NCBI RefSeq assembly: GCF_002895435.1
Contig: NZ_POYJ01000018.1
Span: 1 to 64,000, forward strand
Length of the DNA: 64,000 nucleotides
Source: Aquimarina sediminis
GTDB taxonomy: Bacteria > Bacteroidota > Bacteroidia > Flavobacteriales > Flavobacteriaceae
Direction: 5' to 3'
Shown here: in pieces, positions 1-7,790 of the stretch
How positions within the stretch are numbered: position 1 is the stretch's first letter
Layout: each line of letters starts with the position of its first letter
Program-made: the position numbers and the translations under genes
The notes under the pieces: model-generated
What the model was told of the DNA's origin: nothing
The model's input: only the letters and a program-made list of their open reading frames with translations
The model's database searches: none

Positions 1-328
1 TATTCTGACAAGAACTTTTTTTTATAAATATTTTAAAAAAATATCAAACTCTTTTAGCAATAAATATCCTCAATGAACAAAGCAAAACAATAGCCCGTTT
101 TGCGGGTGCAAACATACAACTCTTTACCTCATACACAACACCTTTTTTACAGTTTTTTTACATTAAAATAACAATGCGCTGATTTTAAAAAAGATAGAAA
201 GCGAAGATACTAAAATTAATCAAAAAAATAATAGATTTATTCTACTTTTTGTTCCTTCTAAAACCTCAATGTTGATTTTATCTTATTTCAATTATGAGTC
301 CCTCAACATATTTATGCTAAACCTGATC
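1..328. other. Non-coding left edge with a leftward promoter
   Basis: No convincing coding frame is visible in this AT-rich stretch. It holds a good Bacteroidota-type promoter on the minus strand (listed separately) and, just downstream of it, a 7-bp inverted repeat GCAAAAC (82-88) / GTTTTGC (97-103). That repeat would lie at the very 5' end of a leftward transcript whose gene is outside the window. Confidence 0.5.
109..139 (-). promoter_or_regulatory. Candidate leftward promoter (TAnnTTTG type)
   Basis: On the minus strand TATGTTTG (116-109) matches the Bacteroidota minus-7 consensus TAnnTTTG exactly. GTTG (139-136) lies 19 bases upstream, the usual spacing to the minus-33 box. It would drive a gene left of the window. 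The surrounding 11-mer GGGTGCAAACA recurs in front of acs at 4345-4355. Confidence 0.55.
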
Positions 329-1045
329 TCAATTCTTTACTGAAGAAGCATCTTTTTCACTTGTCCACTTATCTCTTAAATCATAAAAACTAAAATCCAA
401 TGCAGTCTTTTGTTCCTCCAGAATACTAGATTGAAAACTACGCTGTAATATATCTTCAATCCAGTAATCTTCTTCTACATTAATAGGGTCATATTCTTCC
501 TTTAGTGAGATATTAAAAAGTTTAGCAGTGTTATTATACCAAAATGCTCTCCAGCCACTTCTATACTCTTTAACAAGTTTAAACATGGTTCTTCCTGTTT
601 GACGATGAATTAACTTCACTAATATTTGTCCTTCAGTACGAGTAAGCTTCTTTAATTCTGCAGTAAACTCCTCTTCCATATATTTTTGAAGTATTTTGAT
701 ATACTTTTTTTTTGATCTCTTAGTCCCTATCCCTTCTAATCTTTTATTCAAAGTAATCAATCTATCAGATGCCAATTTTGCATAAGGGTACACTTTTCTA
801 GTCTTACGCCTTAGAATAAGATATTTTCTTCTAGCTAATTTATTTTTAAATTTTAGTTTTCTTAAAATAATCACTTCATCAAGATCTATAGCTTCATGAG
901 GGATAGTATCCCCCTCTATAATATAATACTGCACATACCCAGCAGTATCTACTATGGTTGTATCCACAGGCTTTTCTTTTCCTTTTTGAGCGCTAACCAC
1001 AGAAGTAAGCATGATCAATATTATATGTAATACGTGTTTTAGCAT
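329..1045 (-). CDS. DUF4294 family exported protein
   Basis: A 238-residue protein with a typical Sec signal peptide (MLKHVLHIILIMLTSVVSAQ, cleavage probably after SAQ). The mature part is charged and basic, with a Lys/Arg-rich helical stretch at about residues 60-130 and the conserved aromatic segment GWRAFWYNNTAKLF. I recognise this as the DUF4294 family, which is widespread in Flavobacteriia and has no known biochemical role. It is divergent from the M42 aminopeptidase gene with a 109-base shared upstream region. Its minus-strand upstream sequence carries TAATTTTG (1083-1076), a perfect TAnnTTTG box about 30 bases before the start. Function unknown; probably periplasmic. Confidence 0.8.
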   Translation of the reverse strand: MLKHVLHIILIMLTSVVSAQKGKEKPVDTTIVDTAGYVQYYIIEGDTIPHEAIDLDEVIILRKLKFKNKLARRKYLILRRKTRKVYPYAKLASDRLITLNKRLEGIGTKRSKKKYIKILQKYMEEEFTAELKKLTRTEGQILVKLIHRQTGRTMFKLVKEYRSGWRAFWYNNTAKLFNISLKEEYDPINVEEDYWIEDILQRSFQSSILEEQKTALDFSFYDLRDKWTSEKDASSVKN

Positions 1046-1075
1046 AATAGATTACGAGACTTTCTAAAATTGTTC

Positions 1076-1083
1076 CAAAATTA
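1076..1083 (-). promoter_or_regulatory. Candidate minus-7 box of the DUF4294 gene
   Basis: TAATTTTG on the minus strand fits TAnnTTTG exactly and sits 31 bases before the start codon at 1045. No clear minus-33 TTG is seen at the expected distance, so the call rests on the one box and its position. Confidence 0.35.
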
Positions 1084-1154
1084 ACAATTAACCAATTGTA
1101 AACTGTAAAATGAATGTGAATATTGTTATTTTCGCAATAAAACCAGATAATACT

Positions 1155-2246
1155 ATGGCAAAAAAAAGCATTCTAAATAAAAAGTCTTTGACTTTTCTTG
1201 AAAAATACCTTAATAACCCTGCTCCAACGGGATATGAATGGGAAGGGCAAAAAATATGGATGAACTACTTAAAACCATATGTAGATGAATTTATCACTGA
1301 CACATACGGAACCGCAGTTGGTGTTATCAATCCCAAAGCAAAATACAAAGTTGTTATAGAGGGGCATGCAGATGAGATTTCATGGTATGTAAACTATATT
1401 ACAGACAATGGTCTTATCTATGTAATAAGGAATGGAGGGAGTGATCATCAAATAGCGACTTCTAAACGAGTTAATATCCATACCAAAAAAGGTATTGTGA
1501 AAGGTGTTTTTGGCTGGCCCGCCATACACACCAGAAAAGGTTCTAAAGAACAAGCTCCAACTCTTGAAAACATTTGTATTGATGTAGGGTGTAACACTAA
1601 AGAAGAAGTTCTAAAACTAGGAGTCCACGTAGGTTGCGTAATTACTTATCCAGACGAGTTCTTTATTTTGAATAAAGATAAATTTGTTTGTAGAGCTCTT
1701 GATAATCGTATGGGAGGCTTTATGATTGCTGAAGTAGCTCGTTTACTTAGTGAGAATAAAGATAAGCTTCCTTTTGGATTATATATTACTAATTCTGTAC
1801 AAGAGGAAATCGGCTTACGAGGGGCAGAAATGATTACACAAACTATCAAACCTAATGTAGCTATTGTTACTGATGTTTGTCATGATACCACCACTCCTAT
1901 GATAGAAAAGAAAACTCAAGGGGAAACCAAAATCGGAGATGGACCTGTAATCTCATATGCTCCCGCGGTACAAAACAGACTTAGAGAACTTCTTATCGAT
2001 ACTGCAGAAGATAAAAAGATTCCTTTTCAACGTATGGCATCAAGTAGAATGACTGGAACCGATACGGATGCTTTTGCTTATAGCAATGGAGGTGTAGCCT
2101 CTGCTCTTATCTCTTTACCTCTACGCTATATGCACACTACTGTAGAAATGGTACACAGAGATGATGTAGAAAATGTAATAAAACTTATTTACGAGAGTTT
2201 ACTCAATATTAAATCAGGAGAGACTTTTAGTTATTTTAAAAAGTAA
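1155..2246 (+). CDS. M42 family metallo-aminopeptidase
   Basis: A 363-residue cytoplasmic dinuclear-metal aminopeptidase of the M42 (glutamyl aminopeptidase/FrvX) family, expected to trim N-terminal residues from peptides. Visible metal and catalytic residues: H71 in IEGHADE, bridging D183 in ALDNRMGG, catalytic pair E217-E218 in SVQEEIG, D240 in TDVCHD and H334 in EMVHRDD, all in family order. An in-frame upstream ATG at 1110 would add 15 residues. I chose 1155 (MAKKSILNKK) because it gives the usual family N-terminus and because a minus-7-like TATTTTCG lies between the two starts at about 1127-1134. A bidirectional terminator separates it from the convergent acs gene. Confidence 0.92.
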   Translation: MAKKSILNKKSLTFLEKYLNNPAPTGYEWEGQKIWMNYLKPYVDEFITDTYGTAVGVINPKAKYKVVIEGHADEISWYVNYITDNGLIYVIRNGGSDHQIATSKRVNIHTKKGIVKGVFGWPAIHTRKGSKEQAPTLENICIDVGCNTKEEVLKLGVHVGCVITYPDEFFILNKDKFVCRALDNRMGGFMIAEVARLLSENKDKLPFGLYITNSVQEEIGLRGAEMITQTIKPNVAIVTDVCHDTTTPMIEKKTQGETKIGDGPVISYAPAVQNRLRELLIDTAEDKKIPFQRMASSRMTGTDTDAFAYSNGGVASALISLPLRYMHTTVEMVHRDDVENVIKLIYESLLNIKSGETFSYFKK

Positions 2247-2263
2247 CTGTTTTTTCGACAAAT

Positions 2264-2294
2264 AAAAAAACCCTCGTATTTAACGAGGGTTTTT
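2264..2294. terminator. Bidirectional intrinsic terminator
   Basis: Perfect 7-bp stem CCCTCGT (2271-2277) / ACGAGGG (2283-2289) with loop ATTTA, flanked by an A-run on the left and a T-run on the right. It works in both directions for the convergent M42 peptidase and acs genes. Confidence 0.9.
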
Positions 2295-2307
2295 AGTTTA
2301 TTTTCTT

Positions 2308-4260
2308 CTAAACAACATTATCCATTATTTCTTTTACCACATCGGGGTTAAGCAATGTAGATGTATCTCCTAGATTAGAAGTATCTTTTGAAGCTATTTT
2401 ACGTAATATTCTTCTCATTATTTTACCGCTTCGTGTTTTTGGTAATCCTGTTACAAACTGAACCTTATCTGGTTTTGCAATAGGACCAATAGTATCTGAA
2501 ACTTGCTTTCTTATTTCACTAATTAATCCTTCATCTGCAATTTGGTTATCATATAATGTAACATACGCATACAACGCCGTTCCTTTAACATCATGAGGAA
2601 AACCAACAATTGCAGATTCTGCAACAGCCAAATGTTCATTAATAGCATTTTCTATTGGTGCAGTTCCTAAATTGTGTCCAGACACGATCACCACATCATC
2701 TACTCTACCTGTTATTCTATAATTACCTGTGGCATCTCTATATGCTCCATCTCCAGTAAAATACATATTTTCATATGTAGAGAAATATACATCTTTGTAT
2801 CGCTGATGGTCTCCATAAATTGTTCTTGCAATAGATGGCCACGGGAACTTTATAGCCAACCTTCCTTCTGAACTTTTGGACTTAAATTCTATTTCATTTC
2901 CTTCAGCATCCATCAAAACTGGTTGAATACCTGGCAATGGTAATGTCGCAAATGTTGGTCGTGTTGGTGTAATCCCTGCTAGTGGTGAAATCATCACACC
3001 TCCTGTTTCTGTTTGCCACCAAGTATCAACTATTGGTGAGTTTCCTTTACCAATATTATCATTATACCAGTGCCAAGCTTCTTCATTAATTGGTTCTCCT
3101 ACCGATCCAAGAACCTTAATAGATGAAAGGTTATGTTTTTCTACTAATTCTAAGGGTTGTTTTGCTAGAGCCCTAATTGCTGTTGGTGCTGTATAAAAAT
3201 GAGTTACATTAAGTTTATCACAAATTTCCCAAAAACGCCCATAATCTGGGTAACTAGGCACCCCTTCAAACATTACTGTTGTTGCTCCTGCTGCTAATGG
3301 TCCATAAATTATGTAAGAATGTCCTGTAATCCATCCAATATCTGCAGTACACCAATAAACATCATCTTGTTTTTTGGCATGAATATCTTGTCCTGTAGGA
3401 GCAAAATGATCACATTGAAACACATTTGCAAAGGTATAAGTAGTATACACCATATATCCTCCAATAGTATGCACCATTCCTTTTGGTTTACCGGTAGAAC
3501 CAGAGGTATACAATATAAACAACATATCTTCTGCATCCATTACTTCAGCGGGGCACTCTTTTTCTACCTTTTGAAGCTCATCAAACCAAAATTTATCTCT
3601 ACCTTCTTGCATTGGAGTTGGCTCCACGGTTCTTCTATACACAATAACTGTTTCTATAGATGGTGTGGTTTTTAAAGCTTCATCACACATCTCTTTTAAC
3701 TTCACAGGTTTTGCTCCTCTATACACTTCATTAGCTGTGATCAACATTTTACACTCGGAGTCATTAATACGACTGGCAATAGCCGTACTAGAAAACCCTG
3801 CAAACACAATAGAGTGTACTGCTCCAATTCTAGCACAAGCCAACATTGCAATTGCTAACTCGGGAATCATAGGCATATACAAGCAGACCCTATCTCCCTT
3901 TTTGATACCGTTGTTTTTTAAAACATTGGCAAAATGACAAACTTTTACATGAAGTTGTTTGTATGTAATGTGTCTAGATTCTTCTGTTGGGTCATTAGGT
4001 TCCCATATTATAGCGGTTTTATTACCAAATTTCTCCAAATGTCTATCTAAACAGTTTTCTGTAATGTTTAATTTACCACCTTCAAACCATTTTACTTCAG
4101 GTTTGGTAAAATCCCATTGCAATGTTTTATCCCATCGTTTATGCCAATAAAATTTTTCTGCAATGGCATCCCAAAATTTTTCGGGATTATTAATACTCTC
4201 CTGATATGCTTCTTTATATTCTGCAAAAGAACTAAGTTGAAGCGTGTCTTTTATTTTCAT
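2308..4260 (-). CDS. acs: Acetyl-CoA synthetase (AMP-forming)
   Basis: A 650-residue enzyme that activates acetate to acetyl-AMP and then acetyl-CoA in the cytoplasm, the high-affinity acetate assimilation route. The N-terminal acetyl-CoA-synthetase extension is present, followed by the phosphate-binding loop YTSGSTGKPKGMVH, the acetate-pocket motif WWQTETGG, the hinge region YRITGRVDDV and the C-terminal PKTRSGKIMRRILR. In the last motif K613 is the lysine that protein acetylation inactivates in characterised Acs enzymes. Length matches the family (about 650). It is the distal member of a same-strand acetate block; 146 bases separate it from the response regulator gene upstream, and these contain promoter-like and repeat elements. 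Confidence 0.97.
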   Translation of the reverse strand: MKIKDTLQLSSFAEYKEAYQESINNPEKFWDAIAEKFYWHKRWDKTLQWDFTKPEVKWFEGGKLNITENCLDRHLEKFGNKTAIIWEPNDPTEESRHITYKQLHVKVCHFANVLKNNGIKKGDRVCLYMPMIPELAIAMLACARIGAVHSIVFAGFSSTAIASRINDSECKMLITANEVYRGAKPVKLKEMCDEALKTTPSIETVIVYRRTVEPTPMQEGRDKFWFDELQKVEKECPAEVMDAEDMLFILYTSGSTGKPKGMVHTIGGYMVYTTYTFANVFQCDHFAPTGQDIHAKKQDDVYWCTADIGWITGHSYIIYGPLAAGATTVMFEGVPSYPDYGRFWEICDKLNVTHFYTAPTAIRALAKQPLELVEKHNLSSIKVLGSVGEPINEEAWHWYNDNIGKGNSPIVDTWWQTETGGVMISPLAGITPTRPTFATLPLPGIQPVLMDAEGNEIEFKSKSSEGRLAIKFPWPSIARTIYGDHQRYKDVYFSTYENMYFTGDGAYRDATGNYRITGRVDDVVIVSGHNLGTAPIENAINEHLAVAESAIVGFPHDVKGTALYAYVTLYDNQIADEGLISEIRKQVSDTIGPIAKPDKVQFVTGLPKTRSGKIMRRILRKIASKDTSNLGDTSTLLNPDVVKEIMDNVV

Positions 4261-4309
4261 GATCTGCGATTTTGTGATTTTGGTCTATTAAATTCTTTTA
4301 AAACATCTC

Positions 4310-4357
4310 ATCGACAAAAATTTATCGACAAGTAACTATTTTTTGGGTGCAAACAAC
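4310..4357 (-). promoter_or_regulatory. acs upstream region with repeats and a minus-7-like box
   Basis: On the minus strand GTTGTTTG (4357-4350) resembles TAnnTTTG except in its first two bases and lies within the 11-mer GGGTGCAAACA shared with the promoter at the window's left end. Between this box and the acs start, ATCGACAA occurs twice as a direct repeat (4310-4317 and 4324-4331). The segment CAAGTAACTATT (4329-4340) resembles CAAATAACTATA beside the zinc-ribbon/HTH gene. These are candidate regulatory elements only. Confidence 0.35.
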
Positions 4358-4406
4358 GGTAAAACCGGGCTACACTACTCTAAATAATTAGATTTTTTAA
4401 CACTAT

Positions 4407-4775
4407 TTAAGTGATTAGTTCATTAATTTCTTTCATAATTTTTTTAATTGAAAATGGTTTAGTTAAATATTTATCAACTCCCATTGCCAGTCCTTTTTCG
4501 ACATCAGAGGTTTTATTTTTCGCTGTTAAGAATATTACTTTAATATTTTTGGTACTTGCATTTGATCTTATATGCTCTAAGGTCTGATACCCATCTATAT
4601 TAGGCATCATAATATCCAGCAAAACAACATCTGGAGTTTTCGATTTCAATATTTCAATAGCTTCACTACCATCGCGAGCTATAAAAACTTCAAAATCATT
4701 TTTCTTAAATGCATACTCTAAAGACATAACAATATTTGGTTCGTCATCAACTATTAGTATCTTTTTTTTATTCAA
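4407..4775 (-). CDS. Single-domain response regulator (CheY-like receiver)
   Basis: A 122-residue receiver domain with nothing else attached. It shows the acidic pair D10-D11, phospho-acceptor D54 (LLDIMMPN), T84 in FLTAK and K106 in TKPF, so it should be phosphorylation-competent. It starts 37 bases downstream of the kinase gene on the same strand and is almost certainly its partner. There is no DNA-binding or enzymatic output domain, unlike the LuxR-type regulators (CrbR/ErdR) paired with comparable symporter-kinases in gammaproteobacteria. Output must therefore be through a protein partner, a second phosphotransfer step, or phosphate-sink behaviour. Confidence 0.93.
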   Translation of the reverse strand: MNKKKILIVDDEPNIVMSLEYAFKKNDFEVFIARDGSEAIEILKSKTPDVVLLDIMMPNIDGYQTLEHIRSNASTKNIKVIFLTAKNKTSDVEKGLAMGVDKYLTKPFSIKKIMKEINELIT

Positions 4776-4812
4776 AATTTAATCTTTTATATTATAAATT
4801 TCTACGTTTTCA

Positions 4813-7500
4813 CTATCCATTAGGAATTTCAATAATAAAACGAGCCCCAGCCTTGCAACTCTCATCTGCCCATATTTTACCATTATGACCTTCGACAATT
4901 TGTTTACTTATCGCCAAACCAAAACCACTTCCTGCCGGTTTTTTGACATTTTGATTTTTTGATTGGTAAAATTTATCAAAAATATATTTCATATCCTCGG
5001 CAAGAATTCCTTTTCCGTTATCTTCAATACTGATCCGGATAGAACCTTGATTTTTCTCAGAAGATATTTTTACAATTCCATCTTTCTTTTCAATAAATTT
5101 AATTGCATTGGATAATATATTTGTAAATACCTGAAGAATTCTATCTTCGTCATATCTTGCAAAAAGAGCTTCAACAGGTTTTGAGGTCATAATCTTAATA
5201 TTTTTTTTCTCCGCTATGGCATGCACTCCGGATACTGCTTTATCAATAGTAAGATTAAGGTTATTAATTTTTTTATCCAGTATTTCCCTTCCCGATGCTA
5301 ATTTTTCTAAATCTAATATATTATTAATTAGTTTTCCAAGGCGTTCTGAATCATCCATAATATTTGCCAAAAACTGAGTTCGTAACTTAATTGGCATACT
5401 GTTATCATCTAATAACACCTCTGATGCTGCTCTAATAGATGTGATTGGTGTTTTTAGCTCGTGGGCAACGGTATCCAAGAATTCATCTTTCAATTTATCA
5501 TGAAGAGTAAGTTCCTCATTAGCCTCTTTCAAATCATTAGTAAGCTGAGTTAATTCATCAGATTTTTGTTTCAAAAACTTATTAGAAGAGATTGTCTTTT
5601 TATTTTCTTCCAAAATTTCAAGAACTTCTACTAAGGTTACAGGTTGTTCTTCTACCACGCTAGATATTAAAATTCGAGAAGAAGCACTTCCAATGCTTCC
5701 TGTTAATAATTTTTCTGAAAAGTTAATTAACCTGGCATCTGCTGATTTAGCATCTTTCGGGAGATTGTATTTAAGGTAGAATAAGTTTAATGCACGTTCT
5801 GTACGCTCTTCTCCCAAAAATCGATTTAATACCTTTCTAATATCTGAAACGTAAGCTTCTCCCTTCCATACGAATGCATTTTCTTGCAAAGAATTATAGT
5901 TACTATTCACAAACATCTCTCCATAATTACGTTCTCTATAATTTCCTTTAAAAGATATTGAGACCCCCAGATATACAATGCAATTAGAAAAGAAACTCCA
6001 AAAAAAGGCATGCGTAACGGGGTTAAGAAAATCTATACCGAACAATGCATAGGGTCTTAAAATTCCAATTTCAAAAGGTCCGTATACTATAAAGTTCATA
6101 TTGCCAAATATAGTATCTAGCACAAAGGGTAAAACGAGTGTATAACTAGTAACAAGTGTTCCTACAATAATGCCCAATTTTGCAGCGATAGAAGATCCTC
6201 TATTCCAGAATAATCCTATAAAAAACGAAGGTGCTAATTGCGCTATAACTACAAATGATAATTGCCCAATTGAGAATAGTGACAATTCAATATTGAAATT
6301 GATATAGAAAAAATATGCTCCTAGTATTAAGCAAAAGATAGCTATCCGTCTGATATTCTTAATATAGTTAGCATTACGCTCTGGGTGACTTTTACTAAAT
6401 TTATCTAAGAAGCCGTATGGAATAACCAAATTATTACTGAGCATTGTAGATAATGCCAACGTAGAAACCACTACCATAGAAATCACTGCTGAAAAGCCAC
6501 CTAAGAAAACCAATGTTGCCAAAAAGACATCACCATTTTGTAGGGGAAGTAACAATGAGTAGTAGTCGGGATTAGCGCTATCACCAAGGCGTAACTTGCC
6601 TCCCCATGCTATAAAAATAACGAACACATTAAAGAGTAATAAATACAAAGGAAACATCCAAATAGCTGTTTTAAGGTGCTTTTTGCTTGTGTTTTCTATT
6701 ACAGAGAGATGAAATTGTCTAGGTAACAAAAAAATTGCTAAAAAAGACAATGCTATCATAAAGTACCAATTAACCCCTGATTCTAGGCTATCGAATGTAG
6801 TTAAAAACTTAAAATCTTCTGTCGTAGATATTTGATCATAGATATCGGTTGTACCATCAAAAAGAAAATAAGTAACATACCCTCCTACTCCCAGGAAAAA
6901 AATAAGTTTAATAACAGATTCTACAGCTACCGAAAAAACAATTCCTTGCCTGCTTCGGGTAGCATCTGTAGCTCTTGTACCGAAAAAAGCAGCAAATACT
7001 GCCAATAAAACTGCTATATAAAATGTAGAATCATTAAAAATTGTTCCTGATGAATTAACGGGGTCTTCAGAAATAATACCAAAAGTCTCTGAAATTGCTT
7101 TAAGTTGCAATGATATATAAGGTAATACCCCTAAAACACAAATAATAGTTACTAGCGCTCCCAAAAAACGGTCGTTACCATATCTTAATGATATAAAATC
7201 TGCAATACTGGATAACTTATGTTGTTTCGAAATTTTAATTATTTTTTTTAAAACAACAATCCAAATTGGAAATGCAATTACTGGACCTAAATATGTAGTT
7301 AAAAAGCTAACTCCCGAAGTTGCCGCTATTCCAACACTGCCATAATATGTCCAAGCCGAACAATATACCGCGAGTGACAATGTATACACATAAGGATTAT
7401 TAACCCAAGACCTTTTTGCTTTTTTTTCTGCCCAATATGCTATACCAAATAAAAGCAATAGATATCCTATAATTATGAATATTAAAATATAACTATTCAT
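4813..7500 (-). CDS. Sensor histidine kinase with N-terminal sodium:solute symporter domain
   Basis: An 895-residue inner-membrane protein. Residues 1 to about 510 form a sodium:solute symporter (SSS) fold with about 13 hydrophobic segments. Then come a cytoplasmic linker, a coiled coil near 630-670 (DELTQLTNDLKEANEEL), a HisKA domain with H680 in TVAHELKTPI and a HATPase_c domain with N-box, DNGKGI and GSGFGLAI motifs. Architecture matches the CbrA/CrbS/MxtR group, in which a transporter-like module senses a carbon source and in several bacteria controls acs. Here it sits between acs and an ActP-like symporter, supporting an acetate/short-chain acid sensing role. I see no receiver domain in it. 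It overlaps the small membrane gene upstream by 8 bases, implying translational coupling. Confidence 0.93.
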   Translation of the reverse strand: MNSYILIFIIIGYLLLLFGIAYWAEKKAKRSWVNNPYVYTLSLAVYCSAWTYYGSVGIAATSGVSFLTTYLGPVIAFPIWIVVLKKIIKISKQHKLSSIADFISLRYGNDRFLGALVTIICVLGVLPYISLQLKAISETFGIISEDPVNSSGTIFNDSTFYIAVLLAVFAAFFGTRATDATRSRQGIVFSVAVESVIKLIFFLGVGGYVTYFLFDGTTDIYDQISTTEDFKFLTTFDSLESGVNWYFMIALSFLAIFLLPRQFHLSVIENTSKKHLKTAIWMFPLYLLLFNVFVIFIAWGGKLRLGDSANPDYYSLLLPLQNGDVFLATLVFLGGFSAVISMVVVSTLALSTMLSNNLVIPYGFLDKFSKSHPERNANYIKNIRRIAIFCLILGAYFFYINFNIELSLFSIGQLSFVVIAQLAPSFFIGLFWNRGSSIAAKLGIIVGTLVTSYTLVLPFVLDTIFGNMNFIVYGPFEIGILRPYALFGIDFLNPVTHAFFWSFFSNCIVYLGVSISFKGNYRERNYGEMFVNSNYNSLQENAFVWKGEAYVSDIRKVLNRFLGEERTERALNLFYLKYNLPKDAKSADARLINFSEKLLTGSIGSASSRILISSVVEEQPVTLVEVLEILEENKKTISSNKFLKQKSDELTQLTNDLKEANEELTLHDKLKDEFLDTVAHELKTPITSIRAASEVLLDDNSMPIKLRTQFLANIMDDSERLGKLINNILDLEKLASGREILDKKINNLNLTIDKAVSGVHAIAEKKNIKIMTSKPVEALFARYDEDRILQVFTNILSNAIKFIEKKDGIVKISSEKNQGSIRISIEDNGKGILAEDMKYIFDKFYQSKNQNVKKPAGSGFGLAISKQIVEGHNGKIWADESCKAGARFIIEIPNG

Positions 7501-7687
7501 AAAACTTTTTCAAGATTATAAATGAAACCAAAATTGAAATCGCCCAAATCAAAAACACAAAAAAATAAAGTATCGGAAAACCAAAAATGCTCCCAGAATG
7601 ATTAAACATAAATATCAATGGAACATTAAATAGAAAAAGTAATGTAATAGAAAGTATAACCATTTTTTGTTGATGACGTTTCTTCAT
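7493..7687 (-). CDS. Small two-helix membrane protein, probable partner of the symporter-kinase
   Basis: A 64-residue protein with a basic N-terminus (MKKRHQQK) and two hydrophobic helices (about residues 9-29 and 36-58) joined by a short loop containing GSIFGFPILYF. The size and the FGFP-aromatic segment resemble DUF3311-type small subunits that accompany SSS transporters; this is my reading, not a search result. Its last codons overlap the first codons of the kinase gene by 8 bases, so the two are probably coupled in translation. A reasonable inference is that it serves the SSS domain of the kinase, as DUF4212 serves the transporter at 7791-9578. Confidence 0.75.
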   Translation of the reverse strand: MKKRHQQKMVILSITLLFLFNVPLIFMFNHSGSIFGFPILYFFVFLIWAISILVSFIILKKFYE

Positions 7688-7748
7688 ACTTTTTACACTT
7701 TTATAACTATCCTAAATTTAATCATTTTTAATTTCACCTTATAAATAA

Positions 7749-7776
7749 CCCAGATAGACTGTAAAGCCTATCTGGG
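7749..7776 (-). terminator. Hairpin just downstream of actP
   Basis: A 9-bp stem CCCAGATAG (7749-7757) / CTATCTGGG (7768-7776) lies 15 bases past the actP stop on the minus strand. There is no strong U-run after it, so it may only attenuate read-through or protect the actP mRNA 3' end rather than fully separate actP from the kinase genes. Confidence 0.5.
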
Positions 7777-7790
7777 GTTAAATCATTTGT

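Noticed and set aside
3319..3937. Plus-strand frames within acs
   Set aside because: The acs reading is certain over its full length; the opposite frames have no motif, signal or promoter.
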